DNA of 57,499 bases from Tissierellia bacterium (GTDB lineage Bacteria > Bacillota > Clostridia > Tissierellales > Tepidimicrobiaceae). The stretch's first letter is position 1, and the number at the start of each line of letters is the position of its first letter. Location of the stretch: positions 1 through 57,499 of the forward strand of contig JAAYHM010000152.1 in the NCBI GenBank assembly GCA_012735405.1, in the 5' to 3' direction. Made by a program: the position numbers and the translations under genes. Positions 1 through 9,047 of this stretch are shown piece by piece. Below the pieces are notes generated by a model. That model was not told the DNA's origin. It was given only the letters and a program-made list of their open reading frames with translations, and searched no databases.

Positions 1-123
1 ACATTTCATATATGGCATTTTTATCTTTAATCAATACATTCAATATATTTCTAACGAGTATATGCATGATGCTGACATTAATTTCCTCTTTTATTTTAAA
101 AATATTTATTGCTATTTACAAAC
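1..123. other. Unassigned sequence at the window edge
   Basis: No gene can be supported here. One minus-strand frame is open from about 107 off the left edge and contains an ATG at 65-67, but no ribosome binding site sits at the right distance. It could be the start of a gene mostly outside the window, or simply AT-rich intergenic DNA. Confidence 0.2.
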
Positions 124-125
124 AT

Positions 126-184
126 TAAAAAGAACCTCTATGGTTTATCGATAATTTCATTAAACCAAAAGAGGTTCTTTTTTT
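126..184. terminator. Two-part bidirectional hairpin terminator
   Basis: Nine-base arms at 131-139 and 170-178 enclose a second stem at 141-147/161-167. Runs of T follow on the plus strand and runs of A precede it, so it can end transcription from both sides, including the minus-strand tRNA-Leu transcript. Confidence 0.8.
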
Positions 185-329
185 CGTTAATCAAAATTTA
201 CCATATCAACTGGCAATTATTGTTCTGTTTTAACGTTAATGCTCATGATATAGGTCTTTAATTTTTACTGCACACTTTGCAAATTTGTGCCAGCTTCAAA
301 CTAGCAATTTCAACACATTTAAAATTTTC

Positions 330-418
330 TGGTGCCGAAGGCGGGAGTCGAACCCGCACGGGGTTTAAGCCCCACTGGATTTTGAGTCCAGCGCGTCTGC
401 CAATTCCACCACTTCGGC
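330..418 (-). tRNA. tRNA-Leu, anticodon CAA
   Basis: Read on the minus strand, the sequence folds as a class II tRNA with a long variable arm. The acceptor stem is GCCGAAG/CTTCGGC, the T arm contains GGTTCGACTCC, and the anticodon loop CTCAAAA gives anticodon CAA, which reads UUG. The 3' CCA is encoded at 330-332. Confidence 0.95.
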
Positions 419-435
419 TTATTGGTAGCATAAAA

Positions 436-464
436 ATAATAACATAATTTAATAAAATAATCAA
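436..464 (-). promoter_or_regulatory. Probable promoter of tRNA-Leu(CAA)
   Basis: On the minus strand, TTGATT (459-464) and TATTAT (436-441) are separated by 17 bases, a good sigma-A pattern ending about 18 bases before the tRNA 5' end. Confidence 0.6.
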
Positions 465-479
465 GCATTATTTAAATTA

Positions 480-508
480 TTTACGTGCACTTCTATTTAA
501 GGTATACT
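480..508 (+). promoter_or_regulatory. Possible polA promoter
   Basis: TTTACG (480-485) and TATACT (503-508) are 17 bases apart and lie about 40 bases before the polA start. The -35 box matches only moderately. Confidence 0.45.
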
Positions 509-549
509 TTAAATATATATGGGTACTTTTAAAACGAGGAGGAGATTTT

Positions 550-3225
550 ATGGAAAATAATAAAACTTTAATGGTTATAGATGGCAGCAGTTTAATACAT
601 AGGGCTTTTTATGCCTTACCTCTATTATCTACTAAAAGTGGATTATATACTAATGGAGTTTATGGATTTTTAACTATGTTATATAAAATTCAGGAGGATT
701 ATGACATAGATTATATATGTGTTGTTTTTGACAAAAAAGGTCCAACTTTTAGACATGAAATATTTGAGTCATATAAAGGGCATAGAGAATCTACCCCTGA
801 TGAGTTAGCACTTCAGTTTCCAATTGCAAAGAAGATACTTTCTATAATGAATATAGTCCAATTAGAATTAGAGGGCTATGAGGCAGATGATATTGCAGGA
901 ACCTTATCTAAACTTGGAGAAGACAATGGATTGAATGTAATCTTAGTTACAGGTGATAAGGACTATTTGCAACTAGTTTCAGATAAGACCAAGGTGTTAA
1001 TTACCAGAAAAGGTATTACTGATATAGTTGAATACAATGAAGAAATTTTCATTAAAGAATATGGTATAACTCCAACACAGTTCATAGACTTAAAAGGACT
1101 AATGGGAGATAAGTCAGATAATATTCCAGGAGTACCAGGAATTGGAGAGAAAACTGGAATTAAATTATTAAAAGAATTTGGTACTATAGAGAATCTTTAT
1201 GACAATATAGATAAAATAAATGGGAAAAAGAGAAAGGAAACCTTGCTGGAAAATAAGCAATTGGCTTTCTTAAGTAAAAAGCTTTCAAAAATAATAAGAA
1301 ATGTTCCTTTAGATATATCCCTTGAGGAATTAAAGGTTAAGGAACCAGATTTTGAGAAGCTTGTAGAGGTATATAAAAAGCTAGAGTTTAATAGTTTATT
1401 ATCTAAGCTACCTAATATAGAAGATGTAGATACTTATGATGAAGATATAAAACTAGAATATGAAATTATTGAAAACAGTAATTTTACCAAAATTACTGAT
1501 GAAATTGAACAATACAAAAAGTTATATTTTAAATTTTTATTTGAAGATGATCATTATATAAAAAGTAAATTAATTGGAATAGGGCTTAAGACAGATAATA
1601 ACTTTACATATTATGTTGATTTTAGCAATAATGATATAGAAAAGTTTAAGAATACATTTAAGAAATATTTTGAATCTAGTGAAATAGAAAAATATGGGCA
1701 TGCAATCAAGATGGATATATATGCACTACTAACTTTAGGTATAGATATACAAAATATAGCCTTTGACACTATGATAGGCCAATACCTTATTAATCCTTCC
1801 CAATCAAGTTACTCTATAAATGAGCTTGGCAAAGAGTATTTGAACTACTATGGTATAGAAATTGAAAAGCTATTAGGTAAGGGGAAGAAGAAAAAATCTT
1901 TCAAAGACATATCCTTAGATAAGAGGGCTGAATATATGTCATCTTTTCTTAATATAGTTTACAAGGTAGTCCATCCAATAATGGATTTATTAGAAAAGCA
2001 AAATATGGTTCAATTATATTATGATGTTGAACTGCCCTTAACACAAGTATTGGCAGATATGGAGTTTAATGGATTTAAGGTTGATTTAGATGTGTTAAAT
2101 AGATTGAAAAAGGATTATGAAATGGAAATTTCAGATCTTACTGAAGAAATATATGAATTGGCTGGAGAAAGGTTTAATATAAATTCTACTAAGCAATTGG
2201 GAGAAATACTTTTTGATAAATTAAATTTGCCTGTTATAAAAAGGACAAAAACTGGATATTCAACTGATGCAGAAGTACTGGATAAATTAAGAGGCCACCA
2301 TGAAATAATAGATAAATTATTAAGATATAGGCAAATTGTAAAACTTATGTCAACATATATTGAAGGTTTAATCAATGCAATAGATAAGAATACAGGAAAA
2401 ATTCATTCTACTTTTAACCAAACTGTTACTAATACAGGGCGAATAAGTAGCACAGAGCCAAATCTTCAAAATATACCTATAAAAACAGAAGAAGGAAGGG
2501 AAATAAGAAAAGCATTTGTAGCTGAAGCAGGGTATGTGTTAGTTGATGCAGACTATTCTCAAATAGAATTAAGAGTACTAGCCCATATTTCACAAGACCC
2601 TAAGCTTATAGAAGCTTTTTATGAGGATGAAGATATTCATACTAAAACTGCATCAGAAGTGTTTAAAGTTCCAAAGGAGGAAGTCACTCCTCTATTGAGA
2701 AATAGAGCAAAAGCTGTAAATTTTGGAATTATATATGGAATTAGTGACTATGGCCTTTCAAGGGATCTAAATATATCCAGGAAAGAAGCAAAAGAGTATA
2801 TAGACAACTATCTTGATAATTATAAGATGGTAAAAAAATATATGGAAGACATAGTCAAAAAGGGAAGAGATGAAGGGTTTGTAGAGACTATTTTAAATAG
2901 AAGAAGATATATTCCAGAGCTTAAATCTAGAAATTTTAATGTTAGAAGTTTTGGGGAAAGAGTTGCTATGAATACACCTATTCAAGGTAGTGCTGCAGAT
3001 ATAATCAAGGTGGCAATGGTTAAGGTATATAAGGAGTTAAAAAGGAGAAATCTAAAATCTAAATTGATATTACAGGTACATGATGAATTAATTATTCAGG
3101 CTCATAGAGATGAAGTAGACTTGGTGGTAAATATTGTAAAAGATATAATGGAAAGCTCCGTAAAACTTGACATCCCCTTAAAAGTAGACCTAAAAGTAGG
3201 TGAAAATTGGTATGGTTCAAATTAA
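550..3225 (+). CDS. polA: DNA polymerase I
   Basis: Polymerase that fills gaps and removes primers in repair and Okazaki-fragment maturation. The 891 residues match the family length. The N-terminal 5'-3' exonuclease/FEN domain occupies about residues 1-290. Family A motifs follow: motif A DYSQIELR near residue 665, motif B with RNRAKAVNFG near 717, motif C VHDEL near 843. The middle 3'-5' exonuclease domain is degenerate: the usual FDTE motif near residue 330 reads FLFE, and the late YxxxD motif lacks its Asp. Proofreading is therefore probably lost, as in the Bacillus and Thermus enzymes. The start follows a strong AGGAGG site. coaE overlaps its end, so the two are probably cotranscribed. 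Confidence 0.97.
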   Translation: MENNKTLMVIDGSSLIHRAFYALPLLSTKSGLYTNGVYGFLTMLYKIQEDYDIDYICVVFDKKGPTFRHEIFESYKGHRESTPDELALQFPIAKKILSIMNIVQLELEGYEADDIAGTLSKLGEDNGLNVILVTGDKDYLQLVSDKTKVLITRKGITDIVEYNEEIFIKEYGITPTQFIDLKGLMGDKSDNIPGVPGIGEKTGIKLLKEFGTIENLYDNIDKINGKKRKETLLENKQLAFLSKKLSKIIRNVPLDISLEELKVKEPDFEKLVEVYKKLEFNSLLSKLPNIEDVDTYDEDIKLEYEIIENSNFTKITDEIEQYKKLYFKFLFEDDHYIKSKLIGIGLKTDNNFTYYVDFSNNDIEKFKNTFKKYFESSEIEKYGHAIKMDIYALLTLGIDIQNIAFDTMIGQYLINPSQSSYSINELGKEYLNYYGIEIEKLLGKGKKKKSFKDISLDKRAEYMSSFLNIVYKVVHPIMDLLEKQNMVQLYYDVELPLTQVLADMEFNGFKVDLDVLNRLKKDYEMEISDLTEEIYELAGERFNINSTKQLGEILFDKLNLPVIKRTKTGYSTDAEVLDKLRGHHEIIDKLLRYRQIVKLMSTYIEGLINAIDKNTGKIHSTFNQTVTNTGRISSTEPNLQNIPIKTEEGREIRKAFVAEAGYVLVDADYSQIELRVLAHISQDPKLIEAFYEDEDIHTKTASEVFKVPKEEVTPLLRNRAKAVNFGIIYGISDYGLSRDLNISRKEAKEYIDNYLDNYKMVKKYMEDIVKKGRDEGFVETILNRRRYIPELKSRNFNVRSFGERVAMNTPIQGSAADIIKVAMVKVYKELKRRNLKSKLILQVHDELIIQAHRDEVDLVVNIVKDIMESSVKLDIPLKVDLKVGENWYGSN

Positions 3226-3826
3226 ACAAAAAATAATTGGATTAACTGGAGGTATAGCTTCTGGCAAATCTACAGTGTCTAATATAATTAAAAGCTTGGG
3301 ATATAGAGTTATAGATGCAGATATTATATCTAGAGAGGTTGTAGAAAAAGGTAAGGCTGCATATTTAGGGGTTGTAGAACATTTTGGACAAGATATTTTA
3401 GATGAAGATGGTAATATTGATAGAAAAAAGTTAGGAAACATTATATTTAATAATCCTGTTGAAAGGGAAAAGCTTAATTCTATTGTTCATCCCTATATAC
3501 TAGATTCAATTAAGGATTGTATAAAAAAAGATAAAAAAAGTACATTAATATTTGTAGATATACCTTTACTTATTGAAGTGCTTGATAGCTTAAAAATAAA
3601 GGGAATAGAGTTTGATGAAATTTGGTTAGTCTATGTTGATGAAAAAACTCAATTAGAAAGATTAATAAAAAGAGATAATATTACTAAGGAAGAAGCAATA
3701 AAGAAGATAAGAGCACAAATGTCTATGGATGCTAAAATAAAATATGCAACTAGGGTGATTAACAATACGGGAACTAAAGAAGCATTAGAATTTCAGGTAA
3801 AAAAAATGGTTAGGGAAGTCATATAA
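3212..3826 (+). CDS. coaE: Dephospho-CoA kinase
   Basis: Catalyses the last step of coenzyme A synthesis, ATP-dependent phosphorylation of dephospho-CoA. The P-loop GGIASGKST lies at the N terminus, followed by the DAD motif of the CoA-binding region. About 204 residues is normal for the family. I chose ATG 3212, which follows AGGTG by nine bases; GTG 3200 would add four residues. The start lies inside the end of polA, suggesting translational coupling. Confidence 0.95.
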   Translation: MVQIKQKIIGLTGGIASGKSTVSNIIKSLGYRVIDADIISREVVEKGKAAYLGVVEHFGQDILDEDGNIDRKKLGNIIFNNPVEREKLNSIVHPYILDSIKDCIKKDKKSTLIFVDIPLLIEVLDSLKIKGIEFDEIWLVYVDEKTQLERLIKRDNITKEEAIKKIRAQMSMDAKIKYATRVINNTGTKEALEFQVKKMVREVI

Positions 3827-3842
3827 ATTTGGAGGGTTTATT

Positions 3843-4499
3843 TTGTACTATATAACTGGCAAAGGTTTCAAGAGACTTATTATATTTTTTCTAATAGTTT
3901 TAATATCTATTTTTACAATTTACTCATATTTTTTAATTAACTACCCATTAAGCTACCAGATATATATTAGCAAGTATTCAAAGGAGTTTAATGTAGATCC
4001 TTATTTAATTGCAGCTATAATTAATGTAGAAAGCAAATATGATAAATATGCAATGTCTAGTAAAGAAGCTAGGGGGCTTATGCAAATTGCACCAATTACA
4101 GGGAAATGGGCAAGTGAAGAGTTAAACATAGAAGATTTTACATTAGAAGATTTATTTGACCCTGAGTTAAATATAATGGTAGGAGCCTGGTATTTAAATA
4201 TTTTAAGTAAAGAGTTTGATAACAATCTTCAGCTAATTTTAGCTGCATATAATGCGGGGAGTGGAAATGTAGTTAAATGGCTTCAAAATGAAATATATTC
4301 GGAAGATGGGAAAACTCTAAAAGAAATACCTTTTACTGAAACTCAGGAGTATGTGAAAAAGGTTGAAAACAATATCAAAATATATAGGCTTCTTTATGAA
4401 AATGAATTTAAAGATTATGTATCTTATAATGAAAACTATTTAATTATACTTGTTAATAATTTAAAAAAGGTACTAAAAAGCTTTGTAATGTATAAATAG
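3843..4499 (+). CDS. Membrane-anchored lytic transglycosylase (SLT family)
   Basis: Cleaves the MurNAc-GlcNAc bond of peptidoglycan outside the membrane. An N-terminal transmembrane segment (about residues 9-31) is followed by a single SLT/goose-lysozyme-like domain with the catalytic Glu in NVESKYD, then the family motifs GLMQI and AYNAGSGNV. The 218-residue length is usual for these small clostridial enzymes. The start is TTG behind GGAGGG. It is 16 bases after coaE and closely followed by a peptide-binding lipoprotein, a pairing that may reflect wall-fragment recycling (inference). Confidence 0.9.
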   Translation: MYYITGKGFKRLIIFFLIVLISIFTIYSYFLINYPLSYQIYISKYSKEFNVDPYLIAAIINVESKYDKYAMSSKEARGLMQIAPITGKWASEELNIEDFTLEDLFDPELNIMVGAWYLNILSKEFDNNLQLILAAYNAGSGNVVKWLQNEIYSEDGKTLKEIPFTETQEYVKKVENNIKIYRLLYENEFKDYVSYNENYLIILVNNLKKVLKSFVMYK

Positions 4500-4514
4500 T
4501 AGGAGGGACGGTTG

Positions 4515-6263
4515 TTGAAAAGTAGAAAAATATTAGGAATATCAATTGTACTACTAATTTTAATATTGCTTACTGGATGTGAAGGTAATATGGAAAATCT
4601 TCAAGGAAGCTATGAAACTAATTTAGATGATATAGACCAATATGAACCAGAGTATGGGGGAGAAATTGTTCTACCTGTTACAAATATTAATTCCTTAAAC
4701 CCTCTCATAGTTAATAATAAAAGTTATTACTATTTTAGCAAGCTTATATTTGAAAGTTTATTTGAATATGATGAAAATTTTAATATTGTAAACCAATTAG
4801 TAGAAAGCTATTCTTTCAAAAATAATAATACAATAAATATAAAATTAAAGGATAATATTCATTGGCATGATGGTGAGAAATTAACAGCTTATGATGTAGC
4901 TTTTACCATTAATGCCATTAAATATTCAGATGATAATTCAACTTACAAAAGGCTCTGGAAGGCATATGTTGGTAATTTTAATGGATATAATTTAAATAAT
5001 TTTATGGAACCTATTGTAATAGATGAATTAACCCTAGACATAGTTTTTGGATTTGAATTTAGCCATATGTTAGATGTATTAACTTTTCCAGTTATACCTA
5101 GACATATTTTTGTAGATAATGCTGAAAATAAGAAAGCTTATGAAAGGGCATTGGATGTAGATGACTATGTTCCTATTGGTACTGGACCTTATAAATTTGT
5201 AAGTTATGAAAAGTATAAAAAAATTCAATTAGAAGCTAATGAAAATTATAGAGAAGGAAGACCATATATAGATACTGTAATTGGGATGATTTTAGACGAT
5301 AAAGAATTAGCCTTAATCGCCTTTGAAACAGGAAGAATAGATTTAGCTTTTTCTGAAGGTGTTGATTGGGAAAAGTATGCCCAAAATAAACAAATAAACA
5401 TAGTTGAATATATATCCCAAAATTATGAATTCTTAGGCTTTAATTTTTCTAGTGAAGCTTTTTCCAAATATGGACGAAGATTAAGAAGGGCTATTGCTTA
5501 TGGTATTAATAGGCAAGAAATAATAGAAAATGTATATTTAGGACATGCTACACAAATAGATGTACCAATACACCCTAATTGCTGGCTTCTTTCTGATGAA
5601 GCAAATATTTATGGTTATAATATTGATATGGCAAAAAAAGAACTTGAAAATATGGGATGGAAGGACGTAGATTCTGATGGCTATTATGAAAATGCAGAAG
5701 GTAATGATGTTGTATTAGCCCTTACAACTAATTCCTACAACAATTTAAGGCTTAAAACAGCAGATATTATTGTGGAAAATTTGAAAGAAGTAGGAATTCA
5801 AGTTATAAAGGATTATGAAGAAAATATACCGGATAATTTAACTGAAGAAGATAAAGAAAATCAATGGATAGAATTAAATGAAAAACTAGGGCAGGGAGAC
5901 TTTGATATGGTATTGTTAGGCTGGAATTTATCCCCAATTCCAGAATTATCTTTTGCTTTTCACTCATCCCAAATTGAATCAAATACTAACTTTATAAGAT
6001 ATAGTAGTGAGAAAATGGATAAGGCTTTATTTGAAGCGTATACCGCTTCAAATTTAGAGGACAAGCTTAATGCTTACAAGGACATTCAAGGGATTTTTCT
6101 TGAAGAATTGCCTTATGTAAGTTTATATTTTAAAAATGAAGCATTGCTTATAAATAGCAAAATAAAGGGTGATATAGATCCAACTTTTTATGATTTATAC
6201 AGAAATATTGAAAAATGGTATATACCCAAGGATTTACAGCAAGAAAAAGTTGATAATAAATAG
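4515..6263 (+). CDS. Oligopeptide ABC transporter substrate-binding lipoprotein (family 5)
   Basis: Extracytoplasmic solute-binding protein of the OppA/DppA type. The signal peptide ends in the lipobox LTGC, so the protein should be lipid-anchored outside the membrane. The body has the SBP_bac_5 pattern, including the conserved stretch GTGPYKF and a late region with LRRAIAYGINR. About 582 residues is typical. The start is TTG 4515, seven bases after AGGAGGG; TTG 4512 is also possible. No permease or ATPase gene is nearby, so it either serves a transporter encoded elsewhere or acts alone as a sensor. tRNA-Leu follows. Confidence 0.9.
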   Translation: MKSRKILGISIVLLILILLTGCEGNMENLQGSYETNLDDIDQYEPEYGGEIVLPVTNINSLNPLIVNNKSYYYFSKLIFESLFEYDENFNIVNQLVESYSFKNNNTINIKLKDNIHWHDGEKLTAYDVAFTINAIKYSDDNSTYKRLWKAYVGNFNGYNLNNFMEPIVIDELTLDIVFGFEFSHMLDVLTFPVIPRHIFVDNAENKKAYERALDVDDYVPIGTGPYKFVSYEKYKKIQLEANENYREGRPYIDTVIGMILDDKELALIAFETGRIDLAFSEGVDWEKYAQNKQINIVEYISQNYEFLGFNFSSEAFSKYGRRLRRAIAYGINRQEIIENVYLGHATQIDVPIHPNCWLLSDEANIYGYNIDMAKKELENMGWKDVDSDGYYENAEGNDVVLALTTNSYNNLRLKTADIIVENLKEVGIQVIKDYEENIPDNLTEEDKENQWIELNEKLGQGDFDMVLLGWNLSPIPELSFAFHSSQIESNTNFIRYSSEKMDKALFEAYTASNLEDKLNAYKDIQGIFLEELPYVSLYFKNEALLINSKIKGDIDPTFYDLYRNIEKWYIPKDLQQEKVDNK

Positions 6264-6307
6264 AATTTAATTTATAATATATATCGGAGAAGAAAATAAG
6301 ATAAGAT

Positions 6308-6395
6308 GCAGGGGTGGTGGAACAGGTAGACACGCATGTTTGAGGGGCATGTGCTTGTATAAAGCGTGAGGGTTCGAATCCCTTCCCCTGCACCA
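6308..6395 (+). tRNA. tRNA-Leu, anticodon GAG
   Basis: Acceptor stem GCAGGGG/CCCCTGC, long variable arm, T arm GGTTCGAATCC, anticodon stem CATGT/GCATG with loop TTGAGGG giving GAG, which reads CUC and CUU. CCA is encoded (6393-6395) and is followed by a second CCA. Confidence 0.95.
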
Positions 6396-6397
6396 CC

Positions 6398-6431
6398 ATA
6401 TCATATACAGTCTTGTATATGATATTTTTTT
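6398..6431 (+). terminator. Rho-independent terminator after tRNA-Leu
   Basis: Eleven-base arms at 6398-6408 and 6415-6425 form a perfect stem with a six-base loop, followed by seven T. dinB begins only 20 bases later, so dinB is probably expressed by read-through. Confidence 0.75.
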
Positions 6432-6451
6432 GTTTAAGAAGGTGAAATTTA

Positions 6452-7498
6452 ATGAGTAGATCAATTATTCATATAGATATGGATGCATTCTATGCATCTA
6501 TAGAACAGAGGGATAATCCTAATTTAAAAAATAAACCTGTAATTATTGGAGGAAATAGTAAAAGATCAGTTGTATGCACTGCTTCTTATGAAGCACGAAA
6601 GTATGGTATACATTCAGCTATGCCTATTGCAAAGGCAAAAAGACTATGTCCTAAGGGTATTTATTTGCCAGTTAACATGGACAAATATAAAAAGGAATCA
6701 AGAAAAATTATGAATATACTAAGAAGGTATTCAAGTATAATTGAACCATTGTCTATCGATGAAGCTTTTATGGATGTAAGTGGAAAGGATGCCCTCTATA
6801 TAGCGAAAAAAATTAAAGAGGATGTAAAAAATGAACTTCAGCTAACAGCATCTGTAGGTATATCAATAAATAAATTTGTGGCAAAACTAGCTTCTGATGT
6901 GAAAAAGCCAGATGGATTGACTATTATAAAAAAGGAAGATATAATTGACTTTCTTAAGCCTTTGCCTGTTTCCCGGCTTTGGGGAGTAGGACCTAGAATG
7001 GAAAGAGAACTTAACAAACTAGGCATATACACAATAGGAAATTTACAAAAGTACAATTTGGATATTTTAATAAATAAGTTTGGGAAAAGGGGAAAGGAAA
7101 TTTATCTTTTTTCCTTTGGAATAGACAACAGACCCGTTGAAACTCAATTAATCAGTCAATCAATAGGAGAAGAAGAAACATTTTTGGAGGATTTAAATGA
7201 TATTGATGTTTTATGTAGAAAACTTAAGTTATTTGCAAGAAATTTGTCAAACAAGCTAGTAAAAAAGGGTTTTCTTGTTAAGACCGTAACAGTAAAAGTA
7301 AAGTATTCAGATTTTATAGTAGAGACTAGAAGTTTTACCTTTAGCATTCCAACCTATGATTACAATATTATTTACGAAACCGGTAAATACTTATTAATTA
7401 ACAAATTTGATCTTAAAAAAAGTATAAGACTATTAGGCCTTAGTGTTTCAAATTTAATATATCCCAATGACCCAATACAATTAAGTTTTAAAATTTAA
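6452..7498 (+). CDS. dinB: DNA polymerase IV (Y family)
   Basis: Error-prone translesion polymerase. Catalytic motifs are clear: HIDMDAFYASIE at the N terminus and SIDEAFMDVS near residue 102, supplying the metal-binding acids. The little-finger domain fills the C-terminal third. The protein ends in QLSFKI, resembling the QLxLF sliding-clamp binding motif expected at a DinB C terminus. The 348-residue length is normal. The ribosome site AAGGTGA precedes ATG. No SOS box was recognised upstream; the gene follows the tRNA-Leu terminator directly. Confidence 0.95.
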   Translation: MSRSIIHIDMDAFYASIEQRDNPNLKNKPVIIGGNSKRSVVCTASYEARKYGIHSAMPIAKAKRLCPKGIYLPVNMDKYKKESRKIMNILRRYSSIIEPLSIDEAFMDVSGKDALYIAKKIKEDVKNELQLTASVGISINKFVAKLASDVKKPDGLTIIKKEDIIDFLKPLPVSRLWGVGPRMERELNKLGIYTIGNLQKYNLDILINKFGKRGKEIYLFSFGIDNRPVETQLISQSIGEEETFLEDLNDIDVLCRKLKLFARNLSNKLVKKGFLVKTVTVKVKYSDFIVETRSFTFSIPTYDYNIIYETGKYLLINKFDLKKSIRLLGLSVSNLIYPNDPIQLSFKI

Positions 7499-7518
7499 AT
7501 TAAAAAAAATTGTCAATC

Positions 7519-7536
7519 GCGTTAAAATAATAACAA
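7519..7536. promoter_or_regulatory. Weak Rex-like operator upstream of rnf
   Basis: GCGTTAAAATAATAACAA matches 11 of 14 fixed positions of the clostridial Rex consensus TTGTTAA-N4-TTAACAA. Rex represses redox genes when NADH is low. In AT-rich DNA this could be chance. The rest of 7499-7704 is AT-rich leader with a TATAAT at 7573-7578 but no convincing -35 box. Confidence 0.3.
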
Positions 7537-7581
7537 TAGCCCTAGGGGGTATACTTATAGGGAAATTAATGATATAATAAC

Positions 7582-7675
7582 TTATAAATTGTAATGCAAT
7601 ATTTTTAATATATAAATATAGTAGTCTATTATATTTAATAATTATTATTTTTATTTTAATTTTATAAATTGTAAT
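7582..7675. repeat. 14-bp direct repeat in the rnf leader
   Basis: TTATAAATTGTAAT occurs at 7582-7595 and again at 7662-7675, 80 bases apart, in the AT-rich region before rnfC. It may be a protein-binding repeat or composition-driven coincidence. Confidence 0.5.
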
Positions 7676-7704
7676 TAGAAATTATAAAAAAGAGGTGGAA
7701 AAGA

Positions 7705-9033
7705 ATGAAGTTAGAAAATCTCACTTTTAAGGGTGGGGTAAATGTACCACATTATAAGGAATTAACTGAGGGTCTTTCCATAGAAAAAGCAAAAGAACCG
7801 GAAATAGTCTATATTCCCCTACATCAACATACTGGTGCGCCTTGCGAACCCATTGTTAAAGTAGGAGATTCTGTAAAAGTAGGACAAAAAATTGGACAAT
7901 CTGAAGCCTTTGTATCAGCTCCTGTACATTCTTCAGTTTCAGGAGTGGTAAAAAGTATTGAAAATATGCCAACTCCAACAGCACAAAATGTAAAGTGTGT
8001 AGTGATTGAATCAGATGGCAAGAATGAACTACATGAATCTGTTAAACCAAAGGGAGATTTGGAAAATTTAACTCAGAAAGAAATTCTTGAAATTATAAAG
8101 GAAGCAGGAATAACTGGAATGGGTGGTGCTGGTTTTCCAGCTCATGTGAAGTTGTCTCCTCCCCAAGATAAGAAAATTGACACTATTTTAATTAACGGTG
8201 CAGAATGTGAACCTTATATTACTGCTGATCACAGGATTATGGTTGAATATCCAGAAAAAATAGTGTTTGGACTAAAAGCAATAATGAAGTCTGTTGGAGT
8301 AGATAGAGGAATTATAGGTATTGAAAAGAATAAACCTGATGCAATTTTAGCTATAAAAGAAGCAATCAAGAATAAACCAAATATACAAGTTGCAACACTA
8401 AAGGTAAAATATCCACAAGGTGATGAAAAAAGGCTCATAAATGCTATTTTAGGCAGGGTAGTTCCTTCTGGAGGACTACCAATGGATGTTGGGACAATTG
8501 TATGTAATGTATCAACTACAAAAGCAATTGCAGAAGCAGTTTTAGAAGGAAAACCTTTATATGAAAGGGTCGTAACTGTTACAGGCAAGGGAGTTAAAGA
8601 ACCAAAGAATTTATTAGTAAAAATAGGTACACCATTTAAAGATTTAATTGAACAATGTGGTGGTTTTGCAGCAACTCCAGGCAAGATTATATCTGGTGGT
8701 CCTATGATGGGAATTAGCCAGTATACAATGGATGTGCCCATCATAAAGGGTACAAACGCTATTTTAGTTATGACAGAGGAAGAAGCTAAACCAGAAAAAG
8801 TATATCCATGTATTAAATGTGGTAAATGCTTAGAAGTATGCCCTGTTAGACTGCAACCGCTATATGTTGGAGGATATGCTATTAAAAAGAACTTTGATAA
8901 AGCAGAAGCATATAATGCCCTTGATTGTGTTGAATGTGGAGCATGTTCATATATTTGTCCTGCTAAAAGACCTTTAGCTGAGTCCATTAGGTTAGCAAAA
9001 AGAGAAATAATTGCTAAAAGGAAATCAAAATGA
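7705..9033 (+). CDS. rnfC: Rnf complex subunit C (NADH-binding, iron-sulfur)
   Basis: Peripheral subunit of the ferredoxin:NAD+ oxidoreductase that couples electron transfer to ion export across the membrane. The nucleotide/FMN region carries GMGGAGFPAH near residue 138. Two 4Fe-4S motifs follow near residues 369 (CIKCGKCLEVCP) and 408 (CVECGACSYICP). The 442-residue length is normal. The start follows AGAGGTGG. It is the first gene of rnfCDGEAB, the gene order found in Clostridia. The biotinyl/lipoyl-like N-terminal fold is also present (residues about 40-95). Confidence 0.96.
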   Translation: MKLENLTFKGGVNVPHYKELTEGLSIEKAKEPEIVYIPLHQHTGAPCEPIVKVGDSVKVGQKIGQSEAFVSAPVHSSVSGVVKSIENMPTPTAQNVKCVVIESDGKNELHESVKPKGDLENLTQKEILEIIKEAGITGMGGAGFPAHVKLSPPQDKKIDTILINGAECEPYITADHRIMVEYPEKIVFGLKAIMKSVGVDRGIIGIEKNKPDAILAIKEAIKNKPNIQVATLKVKYPQGDEKRLINAILGRVVPSGGLPMDVGTIVCNVSTTKAIAEAVLEGKPLYERVVTVTGKGVKEPKNLLVKIGTPFKDLIEQCGGFAATPGKIISGGPMMGISQYTMDVPIIKGTNAILVMTEEEAKPEKVYPCIKCGKCLEVCPVRLQPLYVGGYAIKKNFDKAEAYNALDCVECGACSYICPAKRPLAESIRLAKREIIAKRKSK

Positions 9034-9047
9034 TAGGAGGAAATGAA

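Noticed and set aside
258-464. Minus-strand open frame across the tRNA-Leu
   Set aside because: It is the tRNA gene read as protein; the peptide GGIGRRAGLK-type sequence is a common tRNA shadow.
6148-6464. Minus-strand frames over tRNA-Leu(GAG)
   Set aside because: Antisense of a tRNA and the end of the peptide-binding gene; no ribosome site or family.
7510-7538. TTGTCA-based promoter for rnf
   Set aside because: No acceptable -10 box at 16-18 bases.
7499-7704. Riboswitch in the rnf leader
   Set aside because: The leader is AT-rich with no recognisable conserved aptamer.
8229-8987. 252-residue minus-strand frame
   Set aside because: Lies wholly inside rnfC on the opposite strand; low-complexity peptide without a family pattern.
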